A stretch of DNA of 64,000 nucleotides, from contig NADL03000515.1 of NCBI GenBank assembly GCA_002205965.3, positions 62,001 through 126,000 of the forward strand, given 5' to 3'. A program made the position numbers and the translations under genes. Under the pieces are notes generated by a model. It did no database searches. It saw only the letters and a program-made list of their open reading frames with translations, and was not told the DNA's origin. Source of the DNA: Kappaphycus alvarezii. Its lineage: Eukaryota; Rhodophyta; Florideophyceae; Gigartinales; Solieriaceae. Below, piece after piece: positions 1-13,290 of the stretch. The first letter of the stretch is position 1; every line of letters begins with the position of its first letter.

Positions 1-3000
1 TTACGTACCATCTGTAGCTCCTATAACTCTTTCATCAGGCCTCGTCTTGTGAAATATGGCAGGTTGAGGATCAATGACAATTTGCTTTTGCGTACGTGTG
101 ACGTCGTTACCTTTGAAAACTCAAAATTCTTGAGAAGAGCGTTCTGCTTTTTGACCTCGCTGAACGAGGTGCGAACTGCGAAACACAGGAAAGATACTGC
201 TTTCATTGCAAATCACACCAGACGTAGGCCCATATCGGTCTCTATATCTACTTATTGTGGTTGAAATCACGCAGAAACATCTACATATAGGGAGACCTGC
301 GGAAAGAGATGGATAGTTCCACATGATACACCTGCAAATCTTCGCAATGGTGACCATCATTTCAAATGCAAACTGCCTGATAGTCATACCCGAGACGACT
401 CTCTATCACCTTTTGCCTCCCCTTTGTAGCATGCCAATTTTCGACCGCGTGCATCAAAAGAAAATAGCCGATAACAGCTCTAAAACATTTAAAAGACTAA
501 ACTTACTATATCCTTCTCCCGCCAGGCTACAGAAAATATTATTGAACAACAAGATCTCTTCTTCACTCGTTTCTCCAAATTCTCAACAACGCGCCGCAGC
601 TCATATCAGCCACCGTAGTCCACAGCGCCATTCTTCGCCGTATTTTTTGGTTTCTGTGATCACTGGGTAAATATGAGTCGCTTACTGTGGATATTAGGCC
701 GCAACTGTGTATTTAAAACTTTACTTCACTCGCATCTGGGTATTCAAACGAACTGATCTGCACAATCCTATATTTTTTGTTCATGTGTCTATTCTCATCA
801 CTCAGCTCTTACCAGGTAAAACTATTTCTATCTTCATCTGGCCACTCATAATACGACAACGAAAAGTCGTCGCGCAACCTTTTTGGTCTTAGGCGGCCCG
901 TCATCCCCCTTCTCTTTTGTTTGAATCTCCCAATTAATTGTTCCCGGGTTTTCGATCCAATATCTCCGTTTTTATTGGATGTATCAACGATTGCTGAAAC
1001 ATCACCCTCACCGCAGCACTCGATACGGGAAAACCCAAAAAAGGCACCCAAACAGAGTTATTCGAACGTTAACCAAAGCGATCAGTTTGGTATCATCTCT
1101 GGTGGTCATTTTGTGGGTTCCCTGGTGTGGATTCCACTCAGTTATATTATGCTAATTATCAAAGTACTTCAGTGGGTAACATGTACACTGACAATATACA
1201 CACTCATTCCGAGATTGACTGGATACGTTTTTTGCTCCCATTTTAGTTAGAAATTTTTTTTATTGAGCTACAGCATTCAACGAAAATACTGATTTTCAAT
1301 ATATTACCCCTTGTCTCCGTAGTTGCCTGGGTAGCAAAACCATAGAATTCAAAGTATAAATTACGGACCGGAGGTCTCTGAAGGATCTCAGTGCTACGTA
1401 TAATCGATGAGTCTTTTAATTTCTCGTCTACTCAACGTAAGATAAATATCGCAATGCTGCTAAATATCTGTCAAAATATATATGTAATTCAAAAGTTTCT
1501 ATTCAACCCGTCATCCGAAATTAAACGGGCTCCTTTGTTCCGATATTCGCGAATGCAACGGCAATGGGCTCATCCACTTTATACATAACTTACTCAAAAC
1601 CTTTCCGAACCCAACTGCAGCCATCTGTAATTATATTATGATCGATTTTATTCAACTTGAGTCCCTATCCACTACATTGTCCGCGGCAGCATGTTTCGCC
1701 ACCACATCTTCCACTAACGAATAGCCGCCCCACTAATGACTTGAGAAATTATTTATTCAAAAGAGATGATTTCTCTATCTCTGTTATATAGAGGATTACT
1801 ATTTATGTGTCTAACGGAGATGTACCCTGTCTACGACCTACACTAACAATGTTAGACTTATACATAGATACGCATTGATGATATTAAAGATGAGGCCACG
1901 GATTTTTGATCGTAAATATTCCAAAAGGTAACACTGTTACCCCTAGGTCCCCTTCCTTGTGCACCAAATACAATGATGCTCCCTTTCGTATGCCAGATAG
2001 CTGCCAATATTCTTCATACTTCGGCTCCAGATTTCTCACCTTTTTCTTTGTCTCTCTTCGACAGTACCTGTATCGACCTTGGACCCCAAAAATCTGTTAT
2101 TGACAAAAAGAATATGCTGCATACAGCATCATAACTGGACACCAGGTGTCTTTCAACCAATAAAATACAGTCTTTTGTTCCGACGACGGAACTTTTACTG
2201 CTATAGGGACTCTTTCAGCTCGCATACCGTGCCCTTATAAACCCTTAGTATATATTATACGTATTTCGTCGTTGCGGAAATACAGATATGACTAGGTCTC
2301 GAAGTACTGGAAAGGGGAAAAAATTCAGTGGCATATAATGTGGAAAACGTCCTGTTTGGCAAGCATTAGGTTGACCAATGACCTTTTCTCAAAAATACGG
2401 ATAAAAAATTTTATACTTAGAATATGACCACGCCTCTTTTTCTTCTCTCCCAGCACTTACGTCATCTCCAGCACCACTTTTTTCATCCCCCCACCCAAAA
2501 CATGTATATTTTCATAGCTCAGGCACACCTAGGTAAGAATATTCCCGATACGAGACGAATTATGCAGCAAATCACGAATTTGTGCAATATTTGTCAGCAA
2601 TTTTCTCCATAGCTCAATAATTTCAACTTATTTTTTGACACATAATATAGATTTCAGCTGAAAATATCTCTGGGACCCTTTTTCTACATGCAAAAATGTC
2701 CTTAGACCCGTCCATCATGTTTTGTACCTCTGTAACTATTTTTAAGCAGCCTGTTTCCGACAAAGCGAGTCAATTGAAGATACGTGGTATAAGTTTTTTC
2801 AATTTGGGGCCAAAAGCTTCGCCTGTTAACCTGAGACTATTCTAAAAGACCAAAAATCCGTCTTCAGGTCGCTTTCAGGGCATTTCTTCAATGTCACGTA
2901 CCGCACTTGATCTTCAGGTATTGAAAGTCATGATTTTCTTGCGGTTGAAGAAAATTAACATGAAACAAGGCGAGATTCTGTCTTAAGCTATCTCTTGAAT

Positions 3001-5204
3001 AACGAGAACTAGGCAGTCGTATCATGCTTCCCATTTCCGTCAAAAGACATGGACAAAACTATGAATAAAGGTGGTTTTCCCTCCCTTTCTGTCTTTGTAA
3101 TACTCCTTCGTTTTCTTTACGTCAATAATTCCATTTTCAACCAAGTGGAACGAGTACGGGCCTCATCCCTTGCTAGGGCAAAAATGGAAATAATTACTTC
3201 TTGAATCCGCATTCAAAATGTTCTTTTGTCCAACCGTCCCTTCTGTTCTACTTTAAACTTCGAACTGAGTCAACGGATACGGTTTTCTATTGAGAATGAG
3301 TATATCAAATTGTTTGGGCCTCATAAAAATCTAACGTATTGAATTAAAAACAGCACTTTCGATAATAATGGAACCAAAACAAAGTTTTCAGTAAATGTTC
3401 TTTGTCAGTACAAAAGACACTTTGATAGGAATCAATCCGCGGATGAAAGGTCACTGGAATCCTGAATGCAGTGATAAGACCTTTCATTCATAGATCCATC
3501 TAGAACTTTCCTGTTTTGTATCTCGAGGAATGTCCGTTGCAAGGATCCCCGAAGGCATCTACAGATATTTTTGGACGCTTTACGTTCAGAAAAACAAGAA
3601 CTAATGGAACGGAAAGTCTAGAATACAATTTTAAAGTCGTAACTTCCAAAGAACGCTAAATATGTAAATGGTCGATACGTCCCGACTATCAAAAATGTCG
3701 ACACAGACACACCCATCTTCAAAGATTGATTCGAAGCAGGAGGGAATCTTAACAGGAAATAAAGCTCTATTGATTCATAAATCTGTCTATTCGAGAGAAA
3801 ATTCGACCCCCAATCTCTTAACTTTCTTAAATTGACTAATTCTGGGTATCGAGCAAATATATCATCCATACTCATGCTCAGTTAGGTTAGGCCACTCTAT
3901 GGTCTACCGGATGCTATATATATTTCGAATCACACAATTTCTGAGCAATATAAAGTATGCTTCGGAGTTTTAACGTCCTTGAGCTACATGGCTCCTTTTT
4001 AATATGGTAGACTACAATGAATGATATTTTTTTACGTTTTTGATGCAAAGTTCTGTGCAAATAACGCGTCCCTTACTATTTACCCATAAACGCTTGAGAG
4101 ATTTGATTAATCAATTAAATGGAACCCTCGTTCGGCATTGTCGGGTTTACCAGTGTTTTTTATCCACTGCAGCCAATTATATCGTCCTCTCCTACAGTTG
4201 GCATATTTCAAAGTTTTCCACTCTTTCAGAACGATCATGATTTCAGTACTACCTTCTCTTGTAAAGCTCCTTTGATCTTCCACAGTTTTACACACGTTTC
4301 TTAGTCTCCTTTTCGGCCGCTCAAATTACTGAGTGTCAGCTGATTTAGGACAATGTCAAGTTTGAACGAAATTGTCATAAATGTTCGGAAAAAATCCAGG
4401 TAATATCTTTCGAAGTTCCCTTTGGATATATACTTCCTTCGAATAACTTCCCATTCATACGGAGCTTACTCCAATAACGAGTAAATCGCATCTCAGCAAA
4501 GCAATATTATTCTACATATTAATTCTTCTTAAAATTGCCATATACTTCAATACCCTAGGATAAAAATCCATCGCGCTTTTTGTTAAGTACCATCAGCTGA
4601 ACTTCTAGCCTCCGAGAATGCCTTCAATTTTGAATCTACACTTCGAATCCACCGCTATTCATTAATTCCACGTGATATTCCTTTGAAAATGCGCAAAGTC
4701 GTGAAGTTTCTGTTATATTTGATAAATAAATGCTTTTCGACGGCCGAAGAAAGACTAATGATCGACATCACCACAGTCAACGATTCATGTTGTTGCAAGT
4801 ATGTATCCATTGAATTCCCAATTTAGGTTTGTATGCACAGAAGAAAATACAAAATGATGCCATCGCTAACGTAAATAGCTGATCCGTCTTGACTACTATT
4901 CTGGAAACCCACTTGCTCAAAGGGTCATACGTGAGACTCAATTCTCTACACTTCCGTGTCTCACGAAAAGAAGACTTAGTATCTTTAACCATTCCACATG
5001 TGACCCAGTGTCGATTCTACTCAGATACGGTAGCCTAGATATCAAATTCTTTGATGGAGATGATAGCCACCTAAACTGTACACAGTCAAGTCTTCAATGT
5101 CGGAAAAACATTTTAGGCTCCCCCTTTTATGCATGATTTCCTTTGCTGAGCTCTCAATATCTTGGCGAAGCCTACTTCTTACCCTAATATCCCTTGTTGC
5201 CATA
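1..5204. other. Gene-poor AT-rich stretch
   Basis: No ORF here has a recognisable domain, consistent codon use or a plausible start context. The open frames are short (60-115 codons) and overlap on both strands, as expected by chance. No LTR, inverted repeat or tandem array is evident by eye. It may be very old transposon debris. Confidence 0.6.
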
Positions 5205-6660
5205 TGGTAGGGTAAAAGTAGCGCGAACGGAAATGGGAACCACTAACTACCCGAATTGAGTGTCGTTGCGGACAACTGAAGTGCTATAATAGAAATTAAC
5301 GGACAATGGCGAGTAGTGGACATGAAAAATGAGTTACTATACTAGTAATAGACAATGAAGGGAAGACTCTACCGCCTCGCTTAGAGTCTAGGACGCTAAT
5401 TAATGGTTTTTGTTTGAAGTGGACGCTAAACTTACCTTTATTCCCCTGAAAAGAGCAATTTATTCAGCTTATATAGACTCTTTTCCAACACTAAAATCTC
5501 AATAAAACTCCTAAAAGCTATAGAAAAAAATAGGATAATACTTCATACCGGCGCAGCGAGTTTGACAAAAGATATTAAATAAAATTGCTCTCGAAATCCT
5601 CATCCTCTAGATCAGAACCTATCACTTCCTTTAATACATCATAGGTGCATATGTAGTCCTGACACGTACCAGTGAATGGCTCCCAGCTGCCTACCACTTC
5701 CTGCAACGAATAAAGCTCAACTGAAGCCCCTCCATATGGGTCTATGGCCGGAACTACCTGGTCTAACTAACTAACTAACTAATTCAATCTTCCTTTTCCC
5801 ATATGACCCAATTTTAAATCCCCCTCCTCATCCGCGGACTCCTCGACTTTCTATTCTTCCTCCCCAAACTCTTTCTCGGCCTCTTCTTCTTCTTCTTCCC
5901 CGCACTCTTCCTCGCTCCCTTCTTTCTTCCATCCCGTAGACTAGTTCTGTGGCCACCCACTCCTCGAACTACTCACCTGCCTTACCATCCTCCTCTTCAG
6001 AACCCCCCCAACTGCGTCCCAGACTGCTATCTCTAACACGTGACGACCAAGGAGCTCCGTCAGGCGCTTCCGGGCTTAGAGACGTAGGTAGTCCTCTAAG
6101 TCGGTCGGAGGCAGAGATAATGAAAGGGAGCCAGTGATGGGGCGAAGATGGCGGGATTTGGCAATAGGACGAAAACAAGGCAGTCAGTGCATGATGGCTC
6201 CCGAGACGAGGGGTGTGATAAGTGAAGTTTTTGTTGCTGCAGGGTTATGGGTAAATTTGAGACAGCATGCGGTGGTTTTAACTAGCGTCAAAAAAAATCA
6301 GATTATCCGGCCGGTTGAATCGAAAAAGTAAACGAAAATTGGTCCTGTATATGGGATTCGTGGAAACCGCCTTTAAAGGCATGATTTATGGCGAAAATAT
6401 GGAGGACCGGAATATATGTTTAGGGTAGGAGAAGAGCAAATAGATCGAGAAGACTAAAAGAACTACTGTCAAAGGAGAAGGCGGTCGTTCAAAAAAAAAG
6501 AGAAGAACGAGAAAATCAAAAGAACATAAATAAATGTAAATTTCGTTGCGGAAAAGAAAAAAGTGGTGGATCGAGAAGAAAAGGAAGGGAAGTGAAGAGA
6601 CAAACATAAAAGGTCAATTTTATTTACTTAAAGAGAATAACTTCAGTTTCTCTCTGGACA
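5205..6660 (-). mobile_element. Solo LTR containing an ORF (copy 1)
   Basis: Read on the minus strand this unit starts TGTCCAGAGAGAAACTGAAG and ends CCCTACCA, so it has the TG...CA ends of an LTR. The flanks are ccata (5200-5204) and ccatg (6661-6665), a 4-of-5 match to a target-site duplication. It is colinear with 59582-60949 on the plus strand over its whole length: leader, ORF, TATA-like segment and tail. The last ~350 bp (5205-5560) also resemble the R/U5 end of the Ty3 LTRs at 51989 and 58781, so it belongs to a related LTR family. The U3 is long because an ORF sits in it. No internal retrotransposon sequence is attached, so it is probably a solo LTR. Confidence 0.7.
5575..6192 (-). pseudogene. 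LTR-embedded ORF, decayed copy
   Basis: This is the decayed homologue of the ORF at 60020-60577. Shared blocks in order are the start ATG (6192), an EDYLRL..ARKRLTELLGRH-like segment, an EEWVATELVYG-like segment, a run of Glu residues (about 5870-5930 on the plus strand reads as CTT/CTC repeats), a GG(A/T)..(V/D)ELY..QEV..(S/K)(W/Y)EPF block, and a TYDVLKEVIGSD end closing with TAA at 5575-5577. The third codon is TGA instead of GGA, and there are further stops and frame changes, so this copy cannot make the protein. I recognise no known family. It lies in the U3 of an LTR, upstream of that LTR's TATA-like sequence (about 5465-5480). Confidence 0.6.
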
Positions 6661-8583
6661 CCATGCTTGGCTAGGTACTCAAAAAGTATATTTTATTATG
6701 TTTACAGGGTCACAGGTCTCCTACACACCTCATCCTACAACATTTGTTCGATTTATTTTTGCTTTTGATATTATATTAAAAGTAAAATAAATAGTGCTAC
6801 TCGGCCAAGTAGCAGCCTAATCCAGCAACCGGTTTCATTAATTTGTATTAAACTTGGCAACTAAAAGCATAACGGATCTTTTATCACGACATTCTGCCAT
6901 GTTTCCTTTGACTATCTAGTTTTACTAACCTCTTCTCTGGACGGATCGTGGATATTCGCAATAAGGCGTCCACTGATCAATTTCGGACAGGTGCCTTTAA
7001 CTCTCTGCCGTGATGGCGCTGAAGCACTCCTTTCAAAACCGGCCACATCTTCCATAAATTAAAATAGTCCCAAAATTTCCTCCTTTCAAAATAATCCGCA
7101 GTTCAAGTCCTTGCTCTCTATTCTTAATTCTTTTATCGGTGTCTAGATTGAGAACCCTTAGGACCAAGCGCGCCTCAAGCAGATAAGTCTGCTGCAATGA
7201 TCACTCCTGCCCATGACATTCAAGCCTCCCAGACTTCCCAACGAGCCCGACGTATAAACCGCTTGTCTTCACTTGGTCGAAAAGACCTCAGCGCTCACAA
7301 TGCCTTTTTTGACACTGTAATATCCTATATGCTTGCATAATATGCTCGGGATGCCACCCGGGGTCTTTTCGATGGAAACTGAAAGATTTTAGAGATTTTC
7401 TGTTCCAAGCGCCTTCCCTATCCAAACCACGGGACAGATTCCGGCCGCTCGGGCAGCTGTCTAATCCAAAGTATTTTAAGGTGCTTGCTCAATTATACAG
7501 ACTGCAGAATATAATCGAATCCGCGTCGATGCCGTTGAGAGAGACCTAGCTTCAATCCCAGCTGCCTCCGACTCCTGCCATAACCTTGCTTAACACTCCG
7601 AAAATTGGGACGCACCCGCACTGGTTTTCTCCGACACCATCGATATCGGAACCGAAATGCCGAATTTAGAACTTGTAAATTTCTCGAAAGAATTCCGTTA
7701 CAAGATCTGTCGCCTGGACACAACGATAACTGCAAGTGTTATCATATGAGATCCTTTGCTACTGCTCTGCGCGAAATTCATACGATCATACACGCCAAGC
7801 TCTTCCTGATCCCTAGGACAGCCAATGCCAAATCCATGCCTCCTAAGCAACCTACGGCGGTAATTTATAAATGAAGTCGAGCCCAAAATGGTTCGTTCCA
7901 ACTTGGTACGGATGGCTGAATTTCTGTTGGGGCATGCGGCTCCCACGAGCCCTGTCTCTTGTACATCCACTGGCCCCAATAGATGCAATCCCTTCGAATA
8001 TATTTCAGCTCCTGATACCAAAATGAGTCAAGAGGAGTGAGCTCCATCTATCGAAATGAACTTTCTTTCAGCTCACAGTCGGCTTAAGATATGCTCACAA
8101 TCTCCCATCTACAGCTCCCGTCTCTACCTTATATTTTTAGTACGGAACCGGTCCTTTCCGCAAATTCGTGGACCTTTTATCCTTATATCCATTGTTAGTC
8201 TCTCTTTGTCAAACCAATCTTCCAACCTTTTCTTGTAACAAAAAAGTCATCCCAAAATCCTTTTCCTTTTTGAATCAAAATTTACTGTACAATTGTATTT
8301 TATATTTTTCCTGAATATTTGTTCCTCCCTTTTCAAAAAATAAAGATTTTGACTCGTGATCAGCTTGATCCTTCGAATTCAGTGCCAATATTTCATCTAG
8401 CAGGTTTCTTATTATTGCCCTGAACGCATGGAAATTCAAAGCCGCGATATTGGCTTTCTTTATTTCGGGTAAGGCCGCGGAAATTTGAAAAAAATAACGC
8501 TATTTAAAATAAGATATCAATTTCGTTGAAGGAAAACCCGTTCCATCAACCCATCTATCGGCCCAACCCCCTTTTTTCTCAAC
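6661..8583. other. Intergenic, no supported gene
   Basis: Short frames only. A segment near 7160-7338 (plus) reads as about 55 sensible codons without a start and ends at TAA; it could be a gag or host exon remnant, but nothing identifies it. Frames on both strands at 7.5-8.05 kb overlap and look like chance. Confidence 0.5.
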
Positions 8584-8751
8584 ATGACTAACCTAGGCTC
8601 GTCTCTCTCCGTCGCCAAGGCATCCAAGGCCCACAGTTCCATCGAAGCCCTGGCCTTGATGGCCAATGTTCCAACCTACTACGTCGACTACTATAAACGG
8701 GTAGACCGGGAACGCGGTCGGGAGCGGGTCTGTCGTAACTTTTCCGAGTGA
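8584..8751 (+). CDS. Small ORF of 55 codons, unknown
   Basis: The ATG at 8584 follows a C/T-rich leader ending tttttctcaac, a context typical of fungal-type genes. The product begins MTNLGSSLSVAKASKAHSS, has a Tyr-rich centre (YYVDYYKRV) and a basic end, and stops at TGA 8749-8751, followed at once by TAA. Beyond both stops the same frame continues as a short acidic stretch (EEPEEAEVDV) to another stop, so this may be a truncated older gene. It has no signal peptide, membrane segment or known motif. Codon use looks more gene-like than the surrounding sequence, but it could still be chance. Confidence 0.35.
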   Translation: MTNLGSSLSVAKASKAHSSIEALALMANVPTYYVDYYKRVDRERGRERVCRNFSE

Positions 8752-9755
8752 TAAGAGGAGCCGGAAGAGGCTGAGGTGGATGTGTAATGACCGCAATGTG
8801 AGAAGGATTGGGTGAAGCCATGGAAGCCAATGGTCTACAACTGCGGAGGAGCCATTGTATAGAACGAAGGTGAGAATACAGGGATTACGCAAGAAAGAAA
8901 TTCTGCAATGAAAATTTAATGATACTGTAATTAGAATATGTAAGCGAAAGCAATTCTTTTTGTGAAGTGAATTGCAGCAATTGGATAACGAATGCAAAGT
9001 TATGTTTCAAACGTGAGCATTAGTTACCTTCTTCCAACATGAAAGTTGCTCATGCCGACTAAGGCGAGGGTAGAGATATGAATAAGGTCAAGGATCGAAG
9101 AAAATTTAATTCATTATTGAGTACCTATCATGTACAATGCAGATCTGGCTATACGGCTAAGAAGTATCCGGATGTTCCACGGCAGGCACGTGCAGTGGGG
9201 TTCGCGATAGAATCTCCATTGCAACAGGAGACGACAATGTGCAACTTACGCGCTGATACAGACGTCTGCGGATCACTCCTATGGTTATGTTTAACTTGGT
9301 TAGGAGCGGTAGTTGGAGGAAGGAGGATTGAGTGTGACGGGATGGATGCAGGTTCATATACGAAACATGTATAAGATGCGCGCCAAATGTACGGAAACAT
9401 TATACACGTATTACTGAATAATTGCAGTTTTCGCTTCATTAAAAGTTCATAATTCTGCAATGTAGCACACGCCACATTGCAGAGTTCTGAAACAATCCTT
9501 TCCTACTGTAATTCAGTTAGAGTTTCCTTGCAGTTTCTTTGCATTTTTTTTTCGTTGCGTTGTCTCTCTAATGAGGTGGTAATCGTGTATCGGACTCCTC
9601 TTTCGCGGATAAGGAGGAAGATAAGGTTCTTGGGGAGTGATTGAAGGATCTTAATATGTCCGGGTCGGCTATCTGTCATTTTTGTCATACACGGGCCGTA
9701 CCACGTAGTATTTTCAGGGACTACATTGTGGTTAAGGGTATTGTAGAGGATTTTT
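8752..9755. other. Intergenic, no supported gene
   Basis: Two overlapping antisense frames at 9.08-9.48 kb mirror each other and show no domain. No repeat was recognised. Confidence 0.5.
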
Positions 9756-10249
9756 TGGCTTTTATATCGACGAAAAAGAGGTTGAGGAGGAATTATAGAC
9801 ATTTATCCGAATATTACATACCGATAGTCTTTCTCATCCATACGATTTCCATTATTAAATTCTATATTATTAATCGGTTTTTTGAGACCTCAGAATTAAC
9901 CAAAAGGTATACTCAAGCTGATGAAACTGCTTACTCAAGGGGAGACCAAGAAAAATCGGAGACAACTTCAACTGCATATCCAGGTAATCCAGAAGTTGAA
10001 TATCAAATTCTAACGTAAGAAAAATTTCTTTAAAGATATTCCCTGAGCAAAGGTGGCAAAAAAAGTCCCTTCTATTCTCCATTTTTGTCTTTAGGCTACC
10101 ATGGAGTATAGAAACCCCGTCTTGGATCATCTCTTCTCGTTTCTTCAACCATGCTTCAGTAGCTTTCTTGTGGCTTGCAATACTACGGATTTTGGACAAT
10201 TGGTCCTGAGAATATCATTCTATGTAGAATTATCGCCAACAATATTCTC
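9756..10249 (+). repeat. Old LTR relic of the 719-bp Ty3 LTR family
   Basis: In plus orientation this aligns in blocks with the reverse complement of the LTR at 58781-59499. Matching blocks are cgacgaaaaagaggttgagg near the start, the TATA-side segment ending caagctgatgaaactgcttac (9914-9935), the gacaacttcaa block (9960s), and the tail with cttgcaatac...caattggtcctgag (10175-10210). It is shorter than the intact LTR because an internal part is missing. The 125-codon frame over it is an LTR shadow, not a gene. Confidence 0.55.
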
Positions 10250-10821
10250 AACTCTCTCCGCTTTGATTTAAAATATCTGCTCTACTCCCTATTTCAAAGC
10301 TTGAACTGAGCTACAAAAGAGTTCCGACATCATTAGTGTCCCTCTCGTAATATCGCAGCTGCCAAATAGTTACTTCTTCGTAACGGTTGTCATGAGCAAT
10401 AATACAGAAATAGGATCGCTGTCCACCCTTTAATTCTCCGCCGGATAAAACTTGCGCTTTTAGAAGACTGGAGCTAACTTTATAAAATAGCTATTGAGTT
10501 ACTTGTAAGTGGCCCCCCACTTACTCTCCATCCCCATCCGCTATGTCAGCTTGTTTCCGCATGCTAGTATAACAGGGCTCTCTACGTAATGCAGCGGCAG
10601 CACATCGCTCTATAGAGTCTCCGTCGCTTGCGAAGCTCTCCAATGGGAATTTTCTTCTTGAGATAGATCCCTGAACCTCATGTCTTGTCATATAAAAAAC
10701 TCGCACTTATCCCCCTTCCTCTCTTGTAATTACTCAGGCTAAGATCCGATGATAGCTCCAGATTTTCGTCAGGAAATAAGGATCCATGCCTCATTTCCTG
10801 ACCAAGGTGTTTCTTTAATGG
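10250..10821. other. Intergenic, nothing recognised
   Basis: Only chance-length frames; no repeat or domain seen. Confidence 0.5.
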
Positions 10822-11868
10822 TCACGGCAGAAAGGCATGAAAGGTGGATCCGAAATTGCACCATAAATCAAAACGGTCAAGCTTTATGTAACTAAGAATT
10901 TTTTCGTCGATAATTGAGATAGATTCACGCTGGCCATCAACCATGAATAGAACAGCACTGCAGTCGATGTGTTCGATATTTCCCCGGCTGGTGACATTTC
11001 TCCCAATGAACATCTGGGAAGAGCCGTCAAGAACTCGATGGGTGATTCGTACGTGGTTTCCATTGTATGACGTGGCAGTTAGTACGTTATACCCAAGTAT
11101 GCGACGGTCGGGGCCTGTATGTTTACCTATCCCATGTTGCCAATGCGTGTGGCCTTTAAGTGATTCCGGGGTGACGTTCAATCTCCGGCTGGATGGGTGC
11201 CCGAAATGATCAACTAATATATCGCGTTCAACTATTGCAATTTCGCAGTGGTGAGTACCATCACCCAATAAAGGTCCCAGTTCTTGTGAGGTTGAAGTAC
11301 TGGCCGAAAACATAATAAGCTTGACCACAATAAAGGAAATGGTTTTCTTTCAGGCGCTTTCATTGCTATCGTTAGTAGAGTTAGATGCAGAATCAGATGA
11401 ACCGGCGTGGTGCCAGGAGGGACCAATAGTGGGATGATCGAATGATTTGAGGTGAACTGTCAGAGAGCCGTCTGAGTTATGGATGCGATTTCAGTGTCCA
11501 TATTTCCCACATATGTTACACGGGTATTTCATAGAAAGGTTCTGTCATTTAGAATTACTTTTGATGTTACCGTCACGATGACCATTTTGCCTAAAACGGG
11601 CTGAATTTACGCTGATTTTATTCTCACCCTTATGAGTATGCACGGTTTGGTCACATTGCTTAATGGCCGATGAGACAGGTCGGTACGTGATAGCGCTGAG
11701 AAATTCACCGTTCGTAGATTTATTATTGAGATTGACATCAGATGGTGCCCCTGGATCCATTACAGAAATTCTTTGCAAGTCGTCAATTGCATAATTGGAC
11801 ATATTTATTAAAGCAGTGATGCATTCTTGTTGCATAGTCGTGCTAGAAATGGAGTTGATCTTGGCCAA
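10822..11868 (-). pseudogene. Retroelement gag/protease remnant
   Basis: Three minus-strand frames follow each other. The first (11868-11545) ends in ARFRQNGHRDGNIKSN, a decayed zinc knuckle in which the flanking Cys are lost. The next segment (about 11525-11480) reads CNICGKYGH then a stop, a second knuckle of the C-x2-C-x4-H type. After a Ser/Asp/Asn-rich linker, the third frame (11328-10822, 168 codons) carries GDGTHH and later MFIGRNVTSRGNIEHI, resembling the N- and C-terminal signatures of a retroviral-type aspartic protease. The order gag knuckles then protease is right for a retrotransposon. No reverse transcriptase follows downstream. The exact superfamily is undetermined. Confidence 0.5.
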
Positions 11869-12573
11869 CTGTGCAGAGAAGCGCGATTCGAAGTTCTTTA
11901 CTGTTTCAGTACTGCTTCTGCGAGTGGTCTATAGTTGATTAACAGCACGATAAAGCTTCATTAACGACGGTCATTGCATCTCTTTGATAGATCTTACCGA
12001 TAAAAAGGTAAAAGGACATGTTCTCCAGTTAGCTAGACATCTGTAATACCCGAGCAAAGATCCTTAGCACGTCCATGAGGTTGTGACTTCAGAAAAATAT
12101 CCTATAATGCAGAAAGGAATCTTGTTGCAGTTAGAGTCTGGAAGAGTATTGTGGAATTTTTGCCACATTTTGAATGCATTCCTGTATTCTTCTTGGTGAA
12201 CCTTTCCACCTTTTCACGGAGAAGACTTCGCATCCCAAGAAATCCTGGGCAGACAGGGCCGATTTGAATGTAGCGCTGGCCCCATAACTAAGAATGCTAT
12301 GGAATTTTAAGTTCTAACAGGTAGAGCTTAGGGCATTAAATTGTACAACAGAGCAGACAACAGACGAGAGATGTCATGTTGGACTCTGGAAATTTACTAG
12401 AAGTGAGATTCTAGGGCTAAGATTAATCTGTTAAGCAGTAATCGGACGCCAGTTAGTTGGAATCAACTTGAAAACTAAATTAAGGGGCCGCAAGTTCAAA
12501 TCCATTATTCCGTGGACGACCATAAACATATTCAAATTCATAGGCACACGATGATTTCTTTCTGCTTGGATCC
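11869..12573. other. Probable upstream gag debris
   Basis: This lies 5' of the minus-strand gag remnant and may hold its N-terminal part, but the frames are too broken to support any call. Confidence 0.35.
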
Positions 12574-13290
12574 TGATATACACTATACTTGCGCCCGTTA
12601 AAAAATCTAGAAGAGGAACCATTTCGGATACAGTATCTGATTTTGGAAGATATTTTTACAGTATCTGAATTTGAGAGATATTTTAATTTAGATGAGTGTG
12701 GCAAGTTCATGGGTTAGAATTTTTTATTTTATAACAAGCTGGCATTAGTAGATATAAATATACGCTAATTTTCTGGGTGGTACCAAGAGTGGCTCTGAAA
12801 AATCCATGTAATGGCGGCATCAATTACTACCCCTGGCCGATGGTGGCGGGCATGTGAATGACACCTAGATAAAGAAATATCTTCTACTAGTCTCTCTCAT
12901 TCACAAAATTCCATTTAATGCATTTTATGGTACTTAGTATGTTTGTTTGAAACTTTCAGGTTAGCCGAAAAGTCTGTATAAGCTGAGCAAACTGCTTCCT
13001 CTTGTGAAGGACAACCAAGTTGTAAGACAACTTCGAGTCAAGTCACAAGTAGTTAGGAAGTTGGGGGTCTCCTTCAGACCCAAGAAAGTTTCTTCTTATG
13101 ATGGGCACGGGACGTAAGTGGTGGACCCTACCCCTTTTATACTCACTTGTAGCCCTTTCAACTTTCGTACTTACCCACCTCTTTCTGCTCGCTCAACTAT
13201 ACCAGGGTAGCACTTTTTTTCGCTTATAACACCTCGTCCTTGGGGCAATTGGTTCTGAGTATCTCTTCTTCCGACGATTTATCCCTATCA
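12574..13290 (+). mobile_element. Solo LTR, 717 bp, with perfect TSD
   Basis: It starts TGATATACACTATAC and ends ACCCTATCA-like (atccctatca), and it aligns end to end with the reverse complement of the 719-bp Ty3 LTR at 58781-59499, including the TATA-like segment (about 12980) and the block gcaaactgcttcctcttgtg. The flanks are gatcc at 12569-12573 and gatcc at 13291-13295, a perfect 5-bp target-site duplication. No internal retrotransposon sequence remains, so recombination between two LTRs left this single one. Divergence from the 59-kb LTR looks like roughly a fifth of positions by eye, so this insertion belongs to an older wave. Confidence 0.88.

Noticed and set aside
9641-10018. 125-codon frame with membrane-like stretch
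   Set aside because: Lies over an LTR relic aligned to the Ty3-2 LTR; hydrophobic codons reflect AT-rich sequence.
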